From Clytia hemisphaerica (lineage: Eukaryota > Cnidaria > Hydrozoa > Leptothecata > Clytiidae): a DNA stretch of 64,000 nt. The notes below the pieces were generated by a model that made no database searches, had not been told where the DNA came from, and worked only from the letters and a program-made list of their open reading frames with translations. Each line of letters starts with the position of its first letter. Positions within the stretch are counted from its first letter, which is position 1. The stretch is from positions 536,971 to 600,970 of the forward strand of contig CACVBU010001366.1 of NCBI GenBank assembly GCA_902728285.1, written 5' to 3'. Shown here piece after piece: positions 37,401 to 47,000 of this stretch. A program made the position numbers and the translations under genes.

Positions 37401-38507
37401 GTGGGGTTTACCCCTTTCTTTGGAATGCTCTTCACCTAAGTGACTTACTCACACTGTTCGCTGGTGCTTGCGTTTTTCAATCTGATTCAAGTACTCTTTC
37501 TCTTATGAAATATATTTTTTATTAAAAACTTTCAAGCTAGATTTGTTGATTTTTAATAATAGAGGTACAATGAAGGTTAAGAAATATTCCAAATTTATTC
37601 CAGAATGAAATTGAAATGAAAGAATTTTGATTTCAACTTGCTGCATAAAACTTACAGATCCTTAGTTAAAAAGAGAGTAGAACCTATCCATATTTTCTTT
37701 ACTAGGACCACGCCCACACTGGTGGAGTCTTTGGCATACAAGAACGTCCAAAGCATAGCATGCGGTGCACATCACACGGCTGCTTCAGTTATCAGAGCAT
37801 GGGTACACGATCAAGAAGCTAAATCGTGTATGGCATGCAAGTTGAGATTCACAACTGTCCGAAGAAAGGTATGTGTATTTTTTTCTTATATTCGTAATAT
37901 TCTGACGTAATGTTTTATATGGAAGTATACAGAAAAGGCCGGGTGATTGCCAGTAGTTTTGAATTTTCAACAATAAAACTATTGGTAAACGCGCGTGCTA
38001 TTTTGGGTACTTCCGTCTGAAACATTACATCATAAATATCATGGATTATTCATCTGATAAAAATCGGACATCGTTCATGCGTCGTGTGATGGTATCATAG
38101 GTTGTCGAAAAAGCCAAATTATGAACGTATCTATTGTGCCATTTCCACAAAATTCTCCTTTATTGACGATGTTCTTTTCTTCCTTGACCCATTCAATCCA
38201 TTCTTTAAACAGAACGTTTGGATCAAAGTCTCAAACGGGTCCTACAGTCCTATTTTCCCGTTCCGGTTGTCTGAAATATGACCCGCTTTATCTTTCCAAC
38301 GCCGATCTGACTCAAATCTCACACCAAAAACAGTTAAACCATATTATTTTCAAATGAATCTTTCTCTAGCATCACTGTCGTAAATGTGGAGGTGTTTTCT
38401 GTAATGGATGCACGTCTAAGAAATTCCCTATCTTGGAGATTGGATACACTGACCCTGTACGCGTTTGTGATCGATGTTATAACATCTTAAGCGATCAAAA
38501 CAGCTAA
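22427..38507 (+). CDS. PH - seven-blade RCC1 propeller - FYVE protein (PRAF-like), complete, 17 exons
   Basis: Exons: 22427-22522, 22823-22859, 23137-23190, 23496-23575, 23940-24044, 24380-24460, 24842-24884, 25387-25542, 29610-29762, 30365-30511, 33937-34101, 34609-34711, 35654-35709, 36462-36620, 37185-37254, 37706-37868, 38370-38507; 1806 nt, 601 aa. The PH domain spans about residues 18-125 (KGTMMLKAGRMGRPHFRQFR; WTAGLEALRNG at its end). Seven RCC1 blades span about 166-535, each with a [Y/F]xxG core and a C/A-G-x-x-H-[S/T] turn, for example GENGFGQLGLGHRDE and AGMEHAGAVT. A C-terminal FYVE zinc finger spans about 540-598: WVHD, RRKHHCRKCGG and RVCDRC are all intact, so PI3P binding is expected. 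Blades tend to be single exons with phase-1 introns. The donor after residue 89 is a GTTGGT variant. Plant PRAF proteins share the order PH-RCC1-FYVE but carry a further BRX domain, which is absent here. By family, a guanine-nucleotide-exchange or scaffolding role on endosomes is possible; unproven. Confidence 0.93.
22605..22800. repeat. 'AAGAACA...' dispersed element, copy in intron 1 of the PH-RCC1-FYVE gene
   Basis: It shares the segments AAGGCTTTG.AGACTTTA, TTTCTTAG.AAAACGGACAAAA and GGCTTAAAACT.AAAAA.TTAAG with 30590-30806 (direct) and 31455-31641 (inverted). A fourth relic lies near 55905-55985. Confidence 0.65.
22936..23006 (-). mobile_element. Fragment of a hAT-like terminus
   Basis: CGTTATTTCGAGCCCTG on the plus strand reads CAGGGCTCGAAATAACG on the minus, a common hAT-type end. 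It is preceded by repeated GTCCGA words. The other end was not found. Confidence 0.4.
24074..24263. mobile_element. MITE, TIR AAGGCCGGTCTCCACTTG, copy 1
   Basis: It has 18-bp perfect inverted ends; 190 bp; about 30 bp after a splice donor of the PH-RCC1-FYVE gene. A second, more diverged copy is at 63399-63572. Confidence 0.85.
24522..24665. mobile_element. Relic of the CAGTTGAC/TTCGAA MITE family
   Basis: It begins ACAGTCAACTCTATCTAAATC and holds the TTATTCGAATTTTTCTG segment shared with 49209-49357. The right end is poorly preserved. Confidence 0.45.
25093..25350. mobile_element. MITE with 25-bp perfect inverted repeats, abutting an exon
   Basis: The ends TACTCTTAGGTTCCAAATAA and TTATTTGGAACCTAAGAGTA are exact reverse complements within a longer perfect arm. 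It is 258 bp, and its right end lies 36 bp before the exon at 25387, so it has replaced or pushed back the branch-point region. Confidence 0.85.
25690..26348 (-). repeat. 3' LTR of the gag-only retrotransposon
   Basis: It is identical to 28614-29272 apart from one C/A difference in the CAGTCAGAxCGGGGTC segment. Confidence 0.93.
26538..27809 (-). CDS. Retrotransposon Gag polyprotein, Ty3/gypsy-like, intact
   Basis: 423 aa. The N-terminal third is Cys-containing and charged, with a short coiled-coil-like stretch (residues about 75-105). The middle is a capsid-like region with the retrotransposon-gag pattern (THLDLPTFDGTGSKSFKTFL, later LLTYLEELEFLF and LLAGLRPDLQDFV). The C-terminus has two CCHC zinc knuckles, CWRCGESGHKKKFC and CWTCGRDGHREKNC, that bind nucleic acid. 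The frame is open with no break and stops 190 bp before the 3' LTR, with no readthrough into protease. Intactness together with near-identical LTRs implies recent activity or selection on gag alone. Confidence 0.9.
   Translation of the reverse strand: MPAVVNGSINCKYCEPVVTSLSNTTKHYHSDCSVQSDIWNSMFSSNCYDGCTTPPFVDKRHIQRRKSAPCEYQELLESERDRIRSDGKQLSEEIEQLRFRVEHLESESPPYQAGAIGGNCEPFIRKDRKPIQQQTFLTETSFVESLNKLSRPKITHLDLPTFDGTGSKSFKTFLKEFEEITKLGKWTEEEKLAALPSILQKRPKMFFHRMDGTYKTSFALAIKEIESMFDAPEETVIRRRKLHSIKQGDSSLLTYLEELEFLFTELEVPENRQLDFLLAGLRPDLQDFVCLKQFKTYNEAVKALKLKESLKREKPLELTKIWEKLNAIERMMNGKPKSANDDEDDIEINLLKYQNGRNKNVLLTCWRCGESGHKKKFCKIIPCNRERGLTCWTCGRDGHREKNCNLNSNEIRCLGLLPKVKII
27810..28613 (-). other. 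Leader of the gag-only element with PBS-like site and TGACTCA motifs
   Basis: The segment between the 5' LTR and gag has no coding content. It holds a diverged internal duplication of about 170 bp (around 28060-28230 and 28230-28400) in which TGACTCA or GAATGACTCA-like words and TTCATTAAT recur. TGACTCA is the AP-1 consensus. Confidence 0.5.
28614..29272 (-). repeat. 5' LTR of the gag-only retrotransposon
   Basis: Partner of 25690-26348. On the minus strand it begins TGTCATGAGG and ends CGCGCGACA, followed after two bases by the PBS-like sequence. Confidence 0.93.
30590..31641. repeat. Inverted pair of a dispersed element flanking 650 bp in one intron
   Basis: The arm at 30590-30806 and the arm at 31455-31641 are imperfect reverse complements of the same family as 22605-22800 (for example TTAAGAACATTTTAAGGCTT against AAGCCTTAAAATGTTCTTAA). 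The intron transcript could fold into a long hairpin. The loop holds two hammerhead-like half motifs (see findings). Confidence 0.65.
31939..32904 (-). CDS. Nested antisense single-exon gene: RRxS-repeat, PP1-docking-like protein
   Basis: A 321-aa uninterrupted frame on the minus strand lies wholly inside the 3.4-kb intron 30512-33936 of the PH-RCC1-FYVE gene. Not recognised as a named family. It contains four related basic-serine modules, RRRGSADNLLI (residues 76-86), RRRGSDGLIM (112-121), RRASDTDLLL (150-159) and RRRRSDSNLIL (221-231), plus RRSS at 37. Each fits an AGC-kinase (PKA-type) R-R-x-S site. KHVTF at 255-259 fits the PP1-binding [RK]-x-V-x-F motif. The rest is acidic and probably disordered apart from a likely helix at 13-30. 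No signal peptide or TM segment. A TATA-like stretch lies 40-60 bp upstream on the minus strand and AATAAA (minus) is at 31646-31651. The start may instead be Met16. Confidence 0.72.
   Translation of the reverse strand: MKFHERKTFHFEASLMEETLRAMEKAEGIVYERLYVRRSSGSSPSGRLYEISETIKELPSAITSGLEWANSKRKTRRRGSADNLLIDNNNDVIEEHPSSLNSHPATLSRKTRRRGSDGLIMGQNDSDSTTFLPSPPNGMCRMPTRRRQHRRASDTDLLLSGKVTDHLQELHKMALQRNAKNLMQRRKDDMDEPLVVDEHKEDSDDGAKSDINEPPRQYHGRRRRSDSNLILPSLNVKKMLTQRQLTPMPGVRRGKHVTFNDEDDQLVEYDLPSKCNSICEGQTLHDSLEQLNGPEITTSEKIERFLKSLNIQEDHDSQHSD
33277..33496. mobile_element. CAGTTGACGCTCTC MITE family, copy 1
   Basis: The left end CAGTTGACGCTCTC and the right end GAGAACGTCCACTG are diverged inverted repeats, with ATTCGATA repeats inside. 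The same family occurs at 41368-41528 and 49209-49357. The ends resemble pogo/Tigger-type termini. Confidence 0.7.
33658..33846. repeat. Relic of the GAGTTTATGTAT / ACCGTC element family
   Basis: The left end ATACTGAGTTTATGTATCGG matches the inverted ends of 46654-46846, with similar ACGGTAA and TACCGTC words inside. Confidence 0.45.
35236..35395. mobile_element. MITE family copy 2 (GGAGTTTTTACAAG ends)
   Basis: Same family and orientation as 12907-13068, including the shared core GACGCGTTCTTTAGAAAAAG. It lies in an intron of the PH-RCC1-FYVE gene. Confidence 0.75.
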
Positions 38508-38699
38508 GCAAAACAACAAAATTTATATTTAAAATTATTTTCCCTCTTGCTCTATCCATTGCAACAGCTTTCCCATACCTCAAAACCTCACAAGCTGAGA
38601 AACAACCATTTTCACATTTCTTACACGCCTTTTGAGGCAATCTATAATGCACCTCGACCCACCCGCATACTAGAATTCTTACTCACACCCAGTCCGCTG

Positions 38700-38705
38700 A
38701 ATAAA
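38700..38705 (+). terminator. Probable poly(A) signal for the PH-RCC1-FYVE gene
   Basis: AATAAA lies 192 bp after the stop codon. Confidence 0.5.
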
Positions 38706-39188
38706 CAGTTCTTCTAAGAGCTAAACCTGCATTCACTTTTGACGTGTTTTTTCTACTCATTGTACACCCCATGCAAGTCATCAAGCACTATTTCCCCCAA
38801 CAAAGAGCATCAAAATGTTTTGTACATAAGATTTGTAGTTTTTCTAATCTATTTTTTTTTAATTCCAAATTTTATCATTTGTTTCGTGTTTCATTTTTCA
38901 CACGAACAACATCTTTTCTGGATACAGATTTCAACCGACTCATACATCAATCATCAAATTTTTACAACACTTACAAAGTGGTATTCTTTATTAAAATTTA
39001 TTATTTTTTTTGTAAATATCAAATTCATTTTCCAAAACAAAATATTTAAAAAAAATCTTTATTTTACAGTAAAAAAAGTGTTATTTTCTGAATCTTTCCA
39101 CTTCTTCTACAATCATTTTGCCATTGGGCTCTTCCAAAAAATAAATTTGGATATGGAGGTGGAGGATATGACATTTTTTGAAAATTTA

Positions 39189-39587
39189 CCATATAGTGTG
39201 AACCCCCCCCTTTCTTTAAGGGGGATCCAACTTTTCAAGAAAGGCTTCATAGGGGGGGTAAGAGATTTTCCGAGTAAAATGGGGGGTTTGAGTTTTTATG
39301 GGGGGGGGTAATAAATAAAAATAGGGGGGGTAACAACTTTTTGGTAAAAATATGTATTATATCTTAAATTGGTTAAAGAATTGGGTATTGTCCAACAAAA
39401 TAGCAATGTAAATGGCAAATTTTTCGCCTGCGGCACCATTTTATTATTATTCTTACCATATAAATTTATTTTTTTTTGTATTAAACGGTTTGTGAACCAC
39501 CATTGTAGTTAGTGAGGGTTCGAAAAAATTTTTATATAGGGGGGATGAAATATAAATGGGGGGGATCAGACCCCTCTGCACACTATG
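39189..39587. mobile_element. C/G-tract-rich palindromic element, copy 2
   Basis: The left end ATAGTGTGAACCCCC and the right end CAGACCCCTCTGCACACTATG match the termini of copy 1 at 13844. The body has runs of 6-10 G. Further C-runs continue to about 39,730, and a related fragment is at 37,270-37,350. Confidence 0.65.
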
Positions 39588-41038
39588 TTTACTCCCCCTG
39601 ATAATGTGACTTTTGATCCCCCGGACAATCTAACCCCCGGACATTCATAATTGCCCCCCCCGAAACAGAGTAGTTTTGCCCCCCAAACAAGGCAAATCTT
39701 GTAGATTTTTCACTACCCCCGGACAAAATATCCAATATATCTTCCGACCCCCATGTACGAAATTTTTCTGGAAGAGCCCATTTGTATTTTATTTTTGCAA
39801 CATTTTGACTCACTCTCAAATCTCGACTTTCTAACAAACAGGACTAAAAATTCTATTTCAAAAAATCCAAACCAAAAATTACTGCTTTTGTTAAATCATC
39901 TTTCAATTTGTGTATTTCCTTAATTATCATACGTTTTCCAAATACTATTCACAAGTCGTTTACAAAATCATAATTAAATTTTAAATTTAAGAATATAAAT
40001 CAAATCTTGCTTCGTCTCTCTACATGTGCTACTTTACAATTTGTACAAATTTCCTTGCTCTTTTAATTTAGGCAAGTTCTTATTCCCAAATTTCCAATAT
40101 GGGACTTAATGAGTCACATTCATTACGTATTTTCTTTTTAATATTCAAGTACTATTTACAATAAATTCTAACCTAACTATGGTGACCCAAAATAAATTGA
40201 TCTTTTTTAAGCATTTTTTCACTCAGAAAAATTTATATTGCAGACCAGTCTAAATCGCAGACCTCTAGCAGACTGCGGGTAGTGAAAAATTCATATTTAC
40301 GACAGTCTAAATCACAGACCGGAATAATCACAGATTCCTTAGTGGGCCAGCATTTTTAATACCATATCCCTAGGGGGGAGAGTCCAGCCTATACTCCAGG
40401 CCTAAATTTATGATGGAGGAAGGATTCTTTCGTTCAAAACTAGACTACTGAATCGAAATAGGCTAATCCAGTGCCAATATTTATTTGAGAGATATGAGCG
40501 TTGTTATAAAACTACTCGCTTTTTTTATAAGAATACACTTTATAAGAATGGCCAGAACAACTAAGAATAATGCTAAGAATATCACCATTATGGAATTTTG
40601 CTACTCAAGCTAAGAATGCCATTTTTAGAGCATTTTCAATTATAAATTGTTAATTATCCCCAAGTAAGGCTCACTCCTTTCACAAAAATGCCATATTATG
40701 CTTGAGACGTATGTACTAAATGTTAAATCTAGTCTGAATTAGGATCCTAACCTAAGATGGCAGTAAGAATATTTTAGGATGATTTTCCCAAAAAAATAAG
40801 AATATCCATGATGAAATGGATTTACACCATTCTCATTAAAAAAAGCGTGTGATAAATCATCCAATCCAGATGCATTCAGTGCCCCAATTTTATATAAAAA
40901 CCAATTTTATCGTCTATTTTGCTACTGCTGTTGTAAGTCCAAATTCTTGAACCTTGACCAACTCAAATATTTAATAACCTCTCGGCATTTTCACCACCAT
41001 TTATCAAAACAACATCGCATCATAAAAACAAACCATCA

Positions 41039-44000
41039 TCAATCGAATTCAGGTGGTTGATACCTATGGTTAACTTGTGAGTTCTTAGCTGGTATTAAGG
41101 GTAACGCCCTTTTCTTGTGTGGAACATCTTTGATGAAATATTCTGAAGAGTCCACATAACGTGTGGTCCATTTCTCATCATCATATTCTTGTCCATCTGC
41201 GGTACTGGCTCCATCTTTCATGGGTGGCACGAAACGGCCGTGATAACGCCTATAAAGTTAAGAACAGTCCATTTCTTTATTGCTTTCTTAAGGAATTTAT
41301 GTTTTGAATTTTTTTCTCAATAATAAGAACAATACAGGTACACTAACGAACAAACACTACAAACATATACAGTTGACGCTCTCAAATTCGACGTTCTACT
41401 ATTCGATAGGCTCCCTTATTCGATGAAATTTAAAGTCCCCGTCAACAAGAAACTCTCATAAACGACAGTCCCTTATTCGACGAAAATCCAATTCCCCTTG
41501 AAGATCGAATTAGAGAGTGTCAACTGTATATAATCCCCACCGCTAGAAACTAGTGTTAATTCGCCATCAAGGTAGAGGTAGTAAAGAAAGAGCTTCAAGC
41601 TATCAGAAGTTCACATGTTTTCATCATTCTACTCAAGATATACTTTCATGTCATCATGCTTCATTATGTAGTAGCTTTAATGCCAAACCGTATCTTACCG
41701 ATTATATTAAAGGGGAGTCTCTATAACACGCACGAGGGACACAAATTTGTTCGAATTATGGAAATTTCTAGTTATGGAGTTGGGTTTATGAAGCATCGTG
41801 TTAACTAGAGGGACCAGGAAATTTATTCGATTTATAGAGGTTTGAGCTATGATGAATCCACGTAGTAATAAATAACTTTTTCAAATGTAAAACACTTACG
41901 TTCTATAGACTTTCCAGAAGTAGAACATGGTTCCAAAGAGTAGAATCAGCCCACCAATGCAACCAAGCAATGCAAATATCAACGTCTCTTGACTGAAATG
42001 TTTTTGTGGGTTCATTAATGCCAATATTTTAGGTGCTGTGGAAAGAATTATATGGAGTTAGTCTTTTGGTTGCCTGATTAAACCAGATTAAGTTCAATAA
42101 TAGTCAAGCAAATGTAAATAATTTTCCAAAGTATTTTGAGCACTCTGGTGACAAAAGCAGCTACTATGCTCGCTTATCCGCGAGCCGCACTGACGAGTCC
42201 TTGGAAGGACGAAACACGTGTCTGTGGACAGATATGATTTTTCCAAGCGCATGTTTTCAGTATCTCTAATTCGAATTGAAAAGGGTGATCGAAAAGCCTA
42301 TTCCAAGAGATTTTATCAATTATACCCACTTACCTCAGGGCAACCTCGTCCCCGTGTATTCTAGGCTTTATTTACTTTACTCATGGACACCAGAGATTAT
42401 ATATCATCTTGCATTATCGATAACCATCAAAAAGCCCAATAATAAACGGGAAGCGAGATTGATTTTTGCTTAAACCTACGGAATTTAGATAAAGGCAGTA
42501 ATAATCTACAAGTTGAAAGCACTTACTACACTTGGAGCATGTTGCAGCACAATCACTCCTTGCCTCAATATCGAAATTATGACAGAATCCATCCATTGTC
42601 TGTTTCAGTATTTGGCAACGTGGGTTAGTATCATGACAATCTAAAAAGAAGCAGGGACCCAATCACATTTCATTTCTTAAGAGAAGTTTACAGAAAAATA
42701 AGTCTTTACGTACACCCTTACTCAGTACACCAAAATGTTTAATATATTAGTTACAGAATGACTGTAGAGGCAAAGTATGTCACATTAATTAGTGAAATCA
42801 TTTAATACCGACATCAAAGAATGGGGAGATTGGGTTGTAGTGAACACTGAAATACTGTCGCATCTATTTAATTTTTTTCAATCACCGACACTATAGAAAT
42901 TGCTAGAATTTTTATCTTGGTATAGCAAGTTTGACACTAAAATACCGTCCGTTTTTTCTGCCTTAAGCTTAAATAAACACCGAATGAATAAAGGTTGAAT
43001 ACCGCCCCCTACTCCAAGGAAGCTCAGTAGCTGACACACAACGTTATTTCAACGTTTATGCAACCCTATAACATGAACCTGCTGCACCTTCAGCTCTCTA
43101 ACAAAAGAAGCAGTAATTTCACTTACACCAGTTTGATTGTTGTATCAAAGGTTTACATCTTTCTTCGTATTCATTATCGATCTCAGGGCAAATACAACGT
43201 TCATTGTCATCCTCAGGATTGTATCCACATTCTATTAATTGGACAGAACACAAGTATGAGATATCTAAAATCTGTCTTAATCAGCCATGGCATTTTGGCT
43301 ATTGCCGACGTAAAAGTGCTTACTGTACTATAGAACCCAGAATTTTTTGCCGACACAAATAAATCTGAATTAGAAAGGCTGCTTAATATACTCTGCAGCG
43401 GAGACAAAAAGGCTATCACTTTTGATAGAATTCGAATTAGATAACGGTTTTGTGCTAGTTGAAAAGATAATCCTGAGAGGAATATTATCAAAAAAGAAGA
43501 AATTCAAAAAATGAAGGAAAAAAATGAGCTTCTTGAAGAATAGTGCTATGATATTCACTTCTACATAAGAAACTTTTCAATCTCAGAACGTCATAAATTC
43601 GAAAGCTGTAACTAACAGTCAATAAATGACAGAAATACGAAAACTTTCCCAGCTGGCACACAACGTTGTTTCAACGTTTATCTAACATAAAATGGACGTT
43701 GTGAACGTAAGATAATCGTCGAGACAACGTTGTGTGCCAACTGGGTTACTAACCTTCTGCGTTTTTATCATTTGGGTCAGGTCTATGTTTCTTCATACAA
43801 CATCTTTGTTGTTTTTCAGTTTTCAAGATTTCTCCTTTGTATATACTATGAATCTCATCTTCTTTGAGTGTACTATTCCATAGAGCTACATGTGCAAGTT
43901 CAAAAATTCCCATTGAAGATTCACCCCTCATTAAGTTGTTCTCCTTTGCGAAACTTAATTCGTTATATAAATCCTTGTGGAACATTGTAAGTTTCGGTTG

Positions 44001-47000
44001 AATCGATTGTCGTTTTTCGATTGTATTTTGCTCCAAAATGGCATCATCATAATAAGCTTGGCTCCTTTTTTCTTTACCGTTGATAAAGATTTTTACGCCG
44101 TTTTCTTGTTGCCATGTGAACGCAAAGTGGAACCAGTTGCTAGGGAGATTGTATAAAGGTAATGTCCACTGATGTTGATTGTTGAGAAGTCGAAGTTCAA
44201 ACAATTTGGTTTCTTTGTTTCGCTTAAACTGGAAACCTGGTCCATTTCCATTTGTACCTATGTGATAAAGATCATTAAATTAATTCCTATTATACTCCAT
44301 AGATTTATCAGTGTATTATATATGTATGTATCATAAATTCGTTAATTCGATGATATTGGGAATTTGTAGAGAACAAATTTTGAACGATGTGATAGTTTTT
44401 CACTGATGATTGGTGCCTGAGCACCATGAAACTCTGAGTTTGAAACAGATATTGTGTCAACTCTTTATTTTAGAACGATGTGATACATATTCTTTTGTTA
44501 TTTTCTGCTTAGTCAGCAGAAACAAAACACCTTCCTTAACAAACTTACCGTGAAATCCACCTGTAGCGAATATAAGGTCACCCTCAATATATTTCATCCA
44601 AAAGCTGGCAGTGATTCCATTCTTGCAGGTGACATTGGTGATGCAGGGGTTGGCGATTTTATTGACAATCATGTGTTGCTTCCCGCCTATTATAAGGTGA
44701 GGTAGACGATAGATGTTGTCAATTCTATTAACATTTTCTACAGTTAGCTCTCTCCTTAATTCGATCTTGAAAGGTTCGATAGTAGAAATAATTGAATTAT
44801 AGAGATTATTCTATACGAGCTTCCAGCTGTGGAGAACAATGTTTTATTTAGAGTTTCGAATTAGGAAGATTTGAATGTATAGCCTATCAATAATCATTAT
44901 GCTAGGATGAGGATTGGATCTAAAGATTGATAAGGTTGTATTTTTATATGATAACTTCACTATAATAATAGTGTTTTTGAAGTCAAGTCAACTGTTTTCA
45001 TTTGTCCCATAACCTCATAACAGATCATTTATTCTGCTCACACTCTACAAGGAATGCGGCGAATGTGATCTCTTACGGAACTAAGGCCTCTAGAGTGAAT
45101 ACGTGTCACGCACGGAGTATTTGAATCTGTTCGGAAGAAACTCGGAGTTAGTTAAGTTTTTTGACACCATATGGCATTGGATTGCTTTTTATTGGTGACT
45201 TACTGAATTTCAAAACGGTTCCAAGTTGATCGTGTTGTTGTTCTTCTACGCCATTCTGTAATTTTGCTTCTTGTTTGTTGATTTCATCTTCCGATATTTT
45301 TGATTTCTTGTTGCTGGCACCTTTGTCTTCTACTGTTTTGAATGACCAATAATGCAGTGCTTTGTCCAAAGCATTGATTACTGAAAGAAGATCAGAAAAG
45401 GTGTCATTATATATCGCTGAATTTTTCCTTACGTCTGGGGGTACTAGGGTAGGAGAATGTCGGGTATAATGTGGACCGAACCTCCGCACATATCCAGCAT
45501 CTTTTCTCAACCCCTGTTTCCTTCCATGTTTCTTATAACTATAACGGTGCCATTTTCGGTTGGAATGTTGTGATAAAGACAGCTGACACTGGGTCTTAAA
45601 AAGGTCAAAGATGGCCAGAAGAACGTAGCAAAAAAACTGCAGCATTATTTCTATTTTGCCAGTTACAGATTTTTTGTTATAAATGACCCATTAATCTCAA
45701 GATATCCGTCCATATTCACAAAACCTAGTTGCAACACTCGCGGCAACACTAAAAAAACAGATAAAATTTTTTTTCTTGTCAGCCTTGCCGAGCATTAAAT
45801 AAACACAAAAACGCTTTACTTACTACACGCGCCATTATGTAGCATTTTAATAACTTTCTTCTTTTCACATGAGTCTTTCGTCATTACACAATAACTTTCA
45901 TACGTTTGATGATTTGAACCACACACCATTCCACCTAACTTCTTCCCTTTTTGATCACATACTGGACATTCACAATGTTCAATGTATGTTGCCACACATT
46001 TGCCATAATAACACACCTTGTCGTAGCAGGTTGGTGTATCTACAGAGAAAGAACTTAACGTTATTCGTGATATTCATGAAAAAGTACCCCGGTTTTTGCC
46101 ACTAGCGGCAAAATTTAAATTAGAAAAAAGAAGTTTAAAATTTGCCACTTCTGTCAAAAAACAACGGGTGTTTTTGTAGAAAAGATTACGTCATAAATTT
46201 AACGAATAGAGCTTTTTTTCAGGTTTTGTTAGTAATACATAATTTCAGCCATCATGGCCGAACGACAAAACTATATTATATAATCATGATAATGGATACA
46301 TTGAATTCACTGAGAATCCGCTTACTGGTCCGGATTTTTTTGCCTAGCTAAAATATAAAGAAGATGAACTTTCATGTTGATGAATACCTTTTTTCTTGTA
46401 TTCGTTTCTACATCCTTGTAATTTGTAAGCACCTCTGTATTGTGCACATGGTTCAGGTGTGGTGATGAAGGTTGCCGTTGAAGGGTTGCTGGTGAATGCT
46501 AGAAAGAAGATGTAAAATCGTTGCCAGTATATTATGGCACATTTTCACCGGTCAAATTTAGATACAGGGCAATAACCTCCTCCTCCCCTCCGAACAATGT
46601 TGCTGGGAAAGAAATATTGCTTGGCCGGTCTTTAGCCCCCTCCGACAACATTAGCGAGTTTATGTATGTGTGTTTTTTAGCGACGGAGACGGTAAGGCTC
46701 TAATTTGAGTAGATCCTGACCAGCTGAGGACGACGGTAAATCAGCACTTTTACCGTCCTCGATTTTGCGGGGCGGAATTGCGGGTTTTTCCAAATCGCTT
46801 CAGTCACTCTACCGTCCTCAAAAGTGCAAATACATAAACTCGGTATTGTTTGGGGGGGAGGGTTAGGGAACTCATTTTTGGGCTTTGTGCCATAGGTTTT
46901 GTCAATGATTGTAGATGTGTAAGTATTAAGAATTATCATAGTTCGGAGGCTCCTCTTTTGAAAGTTATCTATTCGTAGGGAAGTTGGGAGGATACCACTC

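Larger units (their letters stand above)
38508..41038. other. Intergenic region between convergent genes
   Basis: It holds the 3' UTR of the PH-RCC1-FYVE gene, a C/G-tract element (39189-39587, with C-rich runs to 39,730) and AT-rich sequence. A variant poly(A) signal ATTAAA on the minus strand (40970-40975) could serve the LamG/ShKT gene. No coding region is supported. Confidence 0.5.

Noticed and set aside
38739..39311. 190-aa plus frame after the FYVE stop
   Set aside because: Low-complexity Phe/Ile/Lys sequence from AT-rich DNA that runs into the G-tract element.
45381..45645. Continuation of the minus frame upstream of 45380 to a Met at 45645
   Set aside because: The exon boundary at 45380 has a strong TTTCAG acceptor whose phase matches the Kazal exon; the upstream open part is intron.
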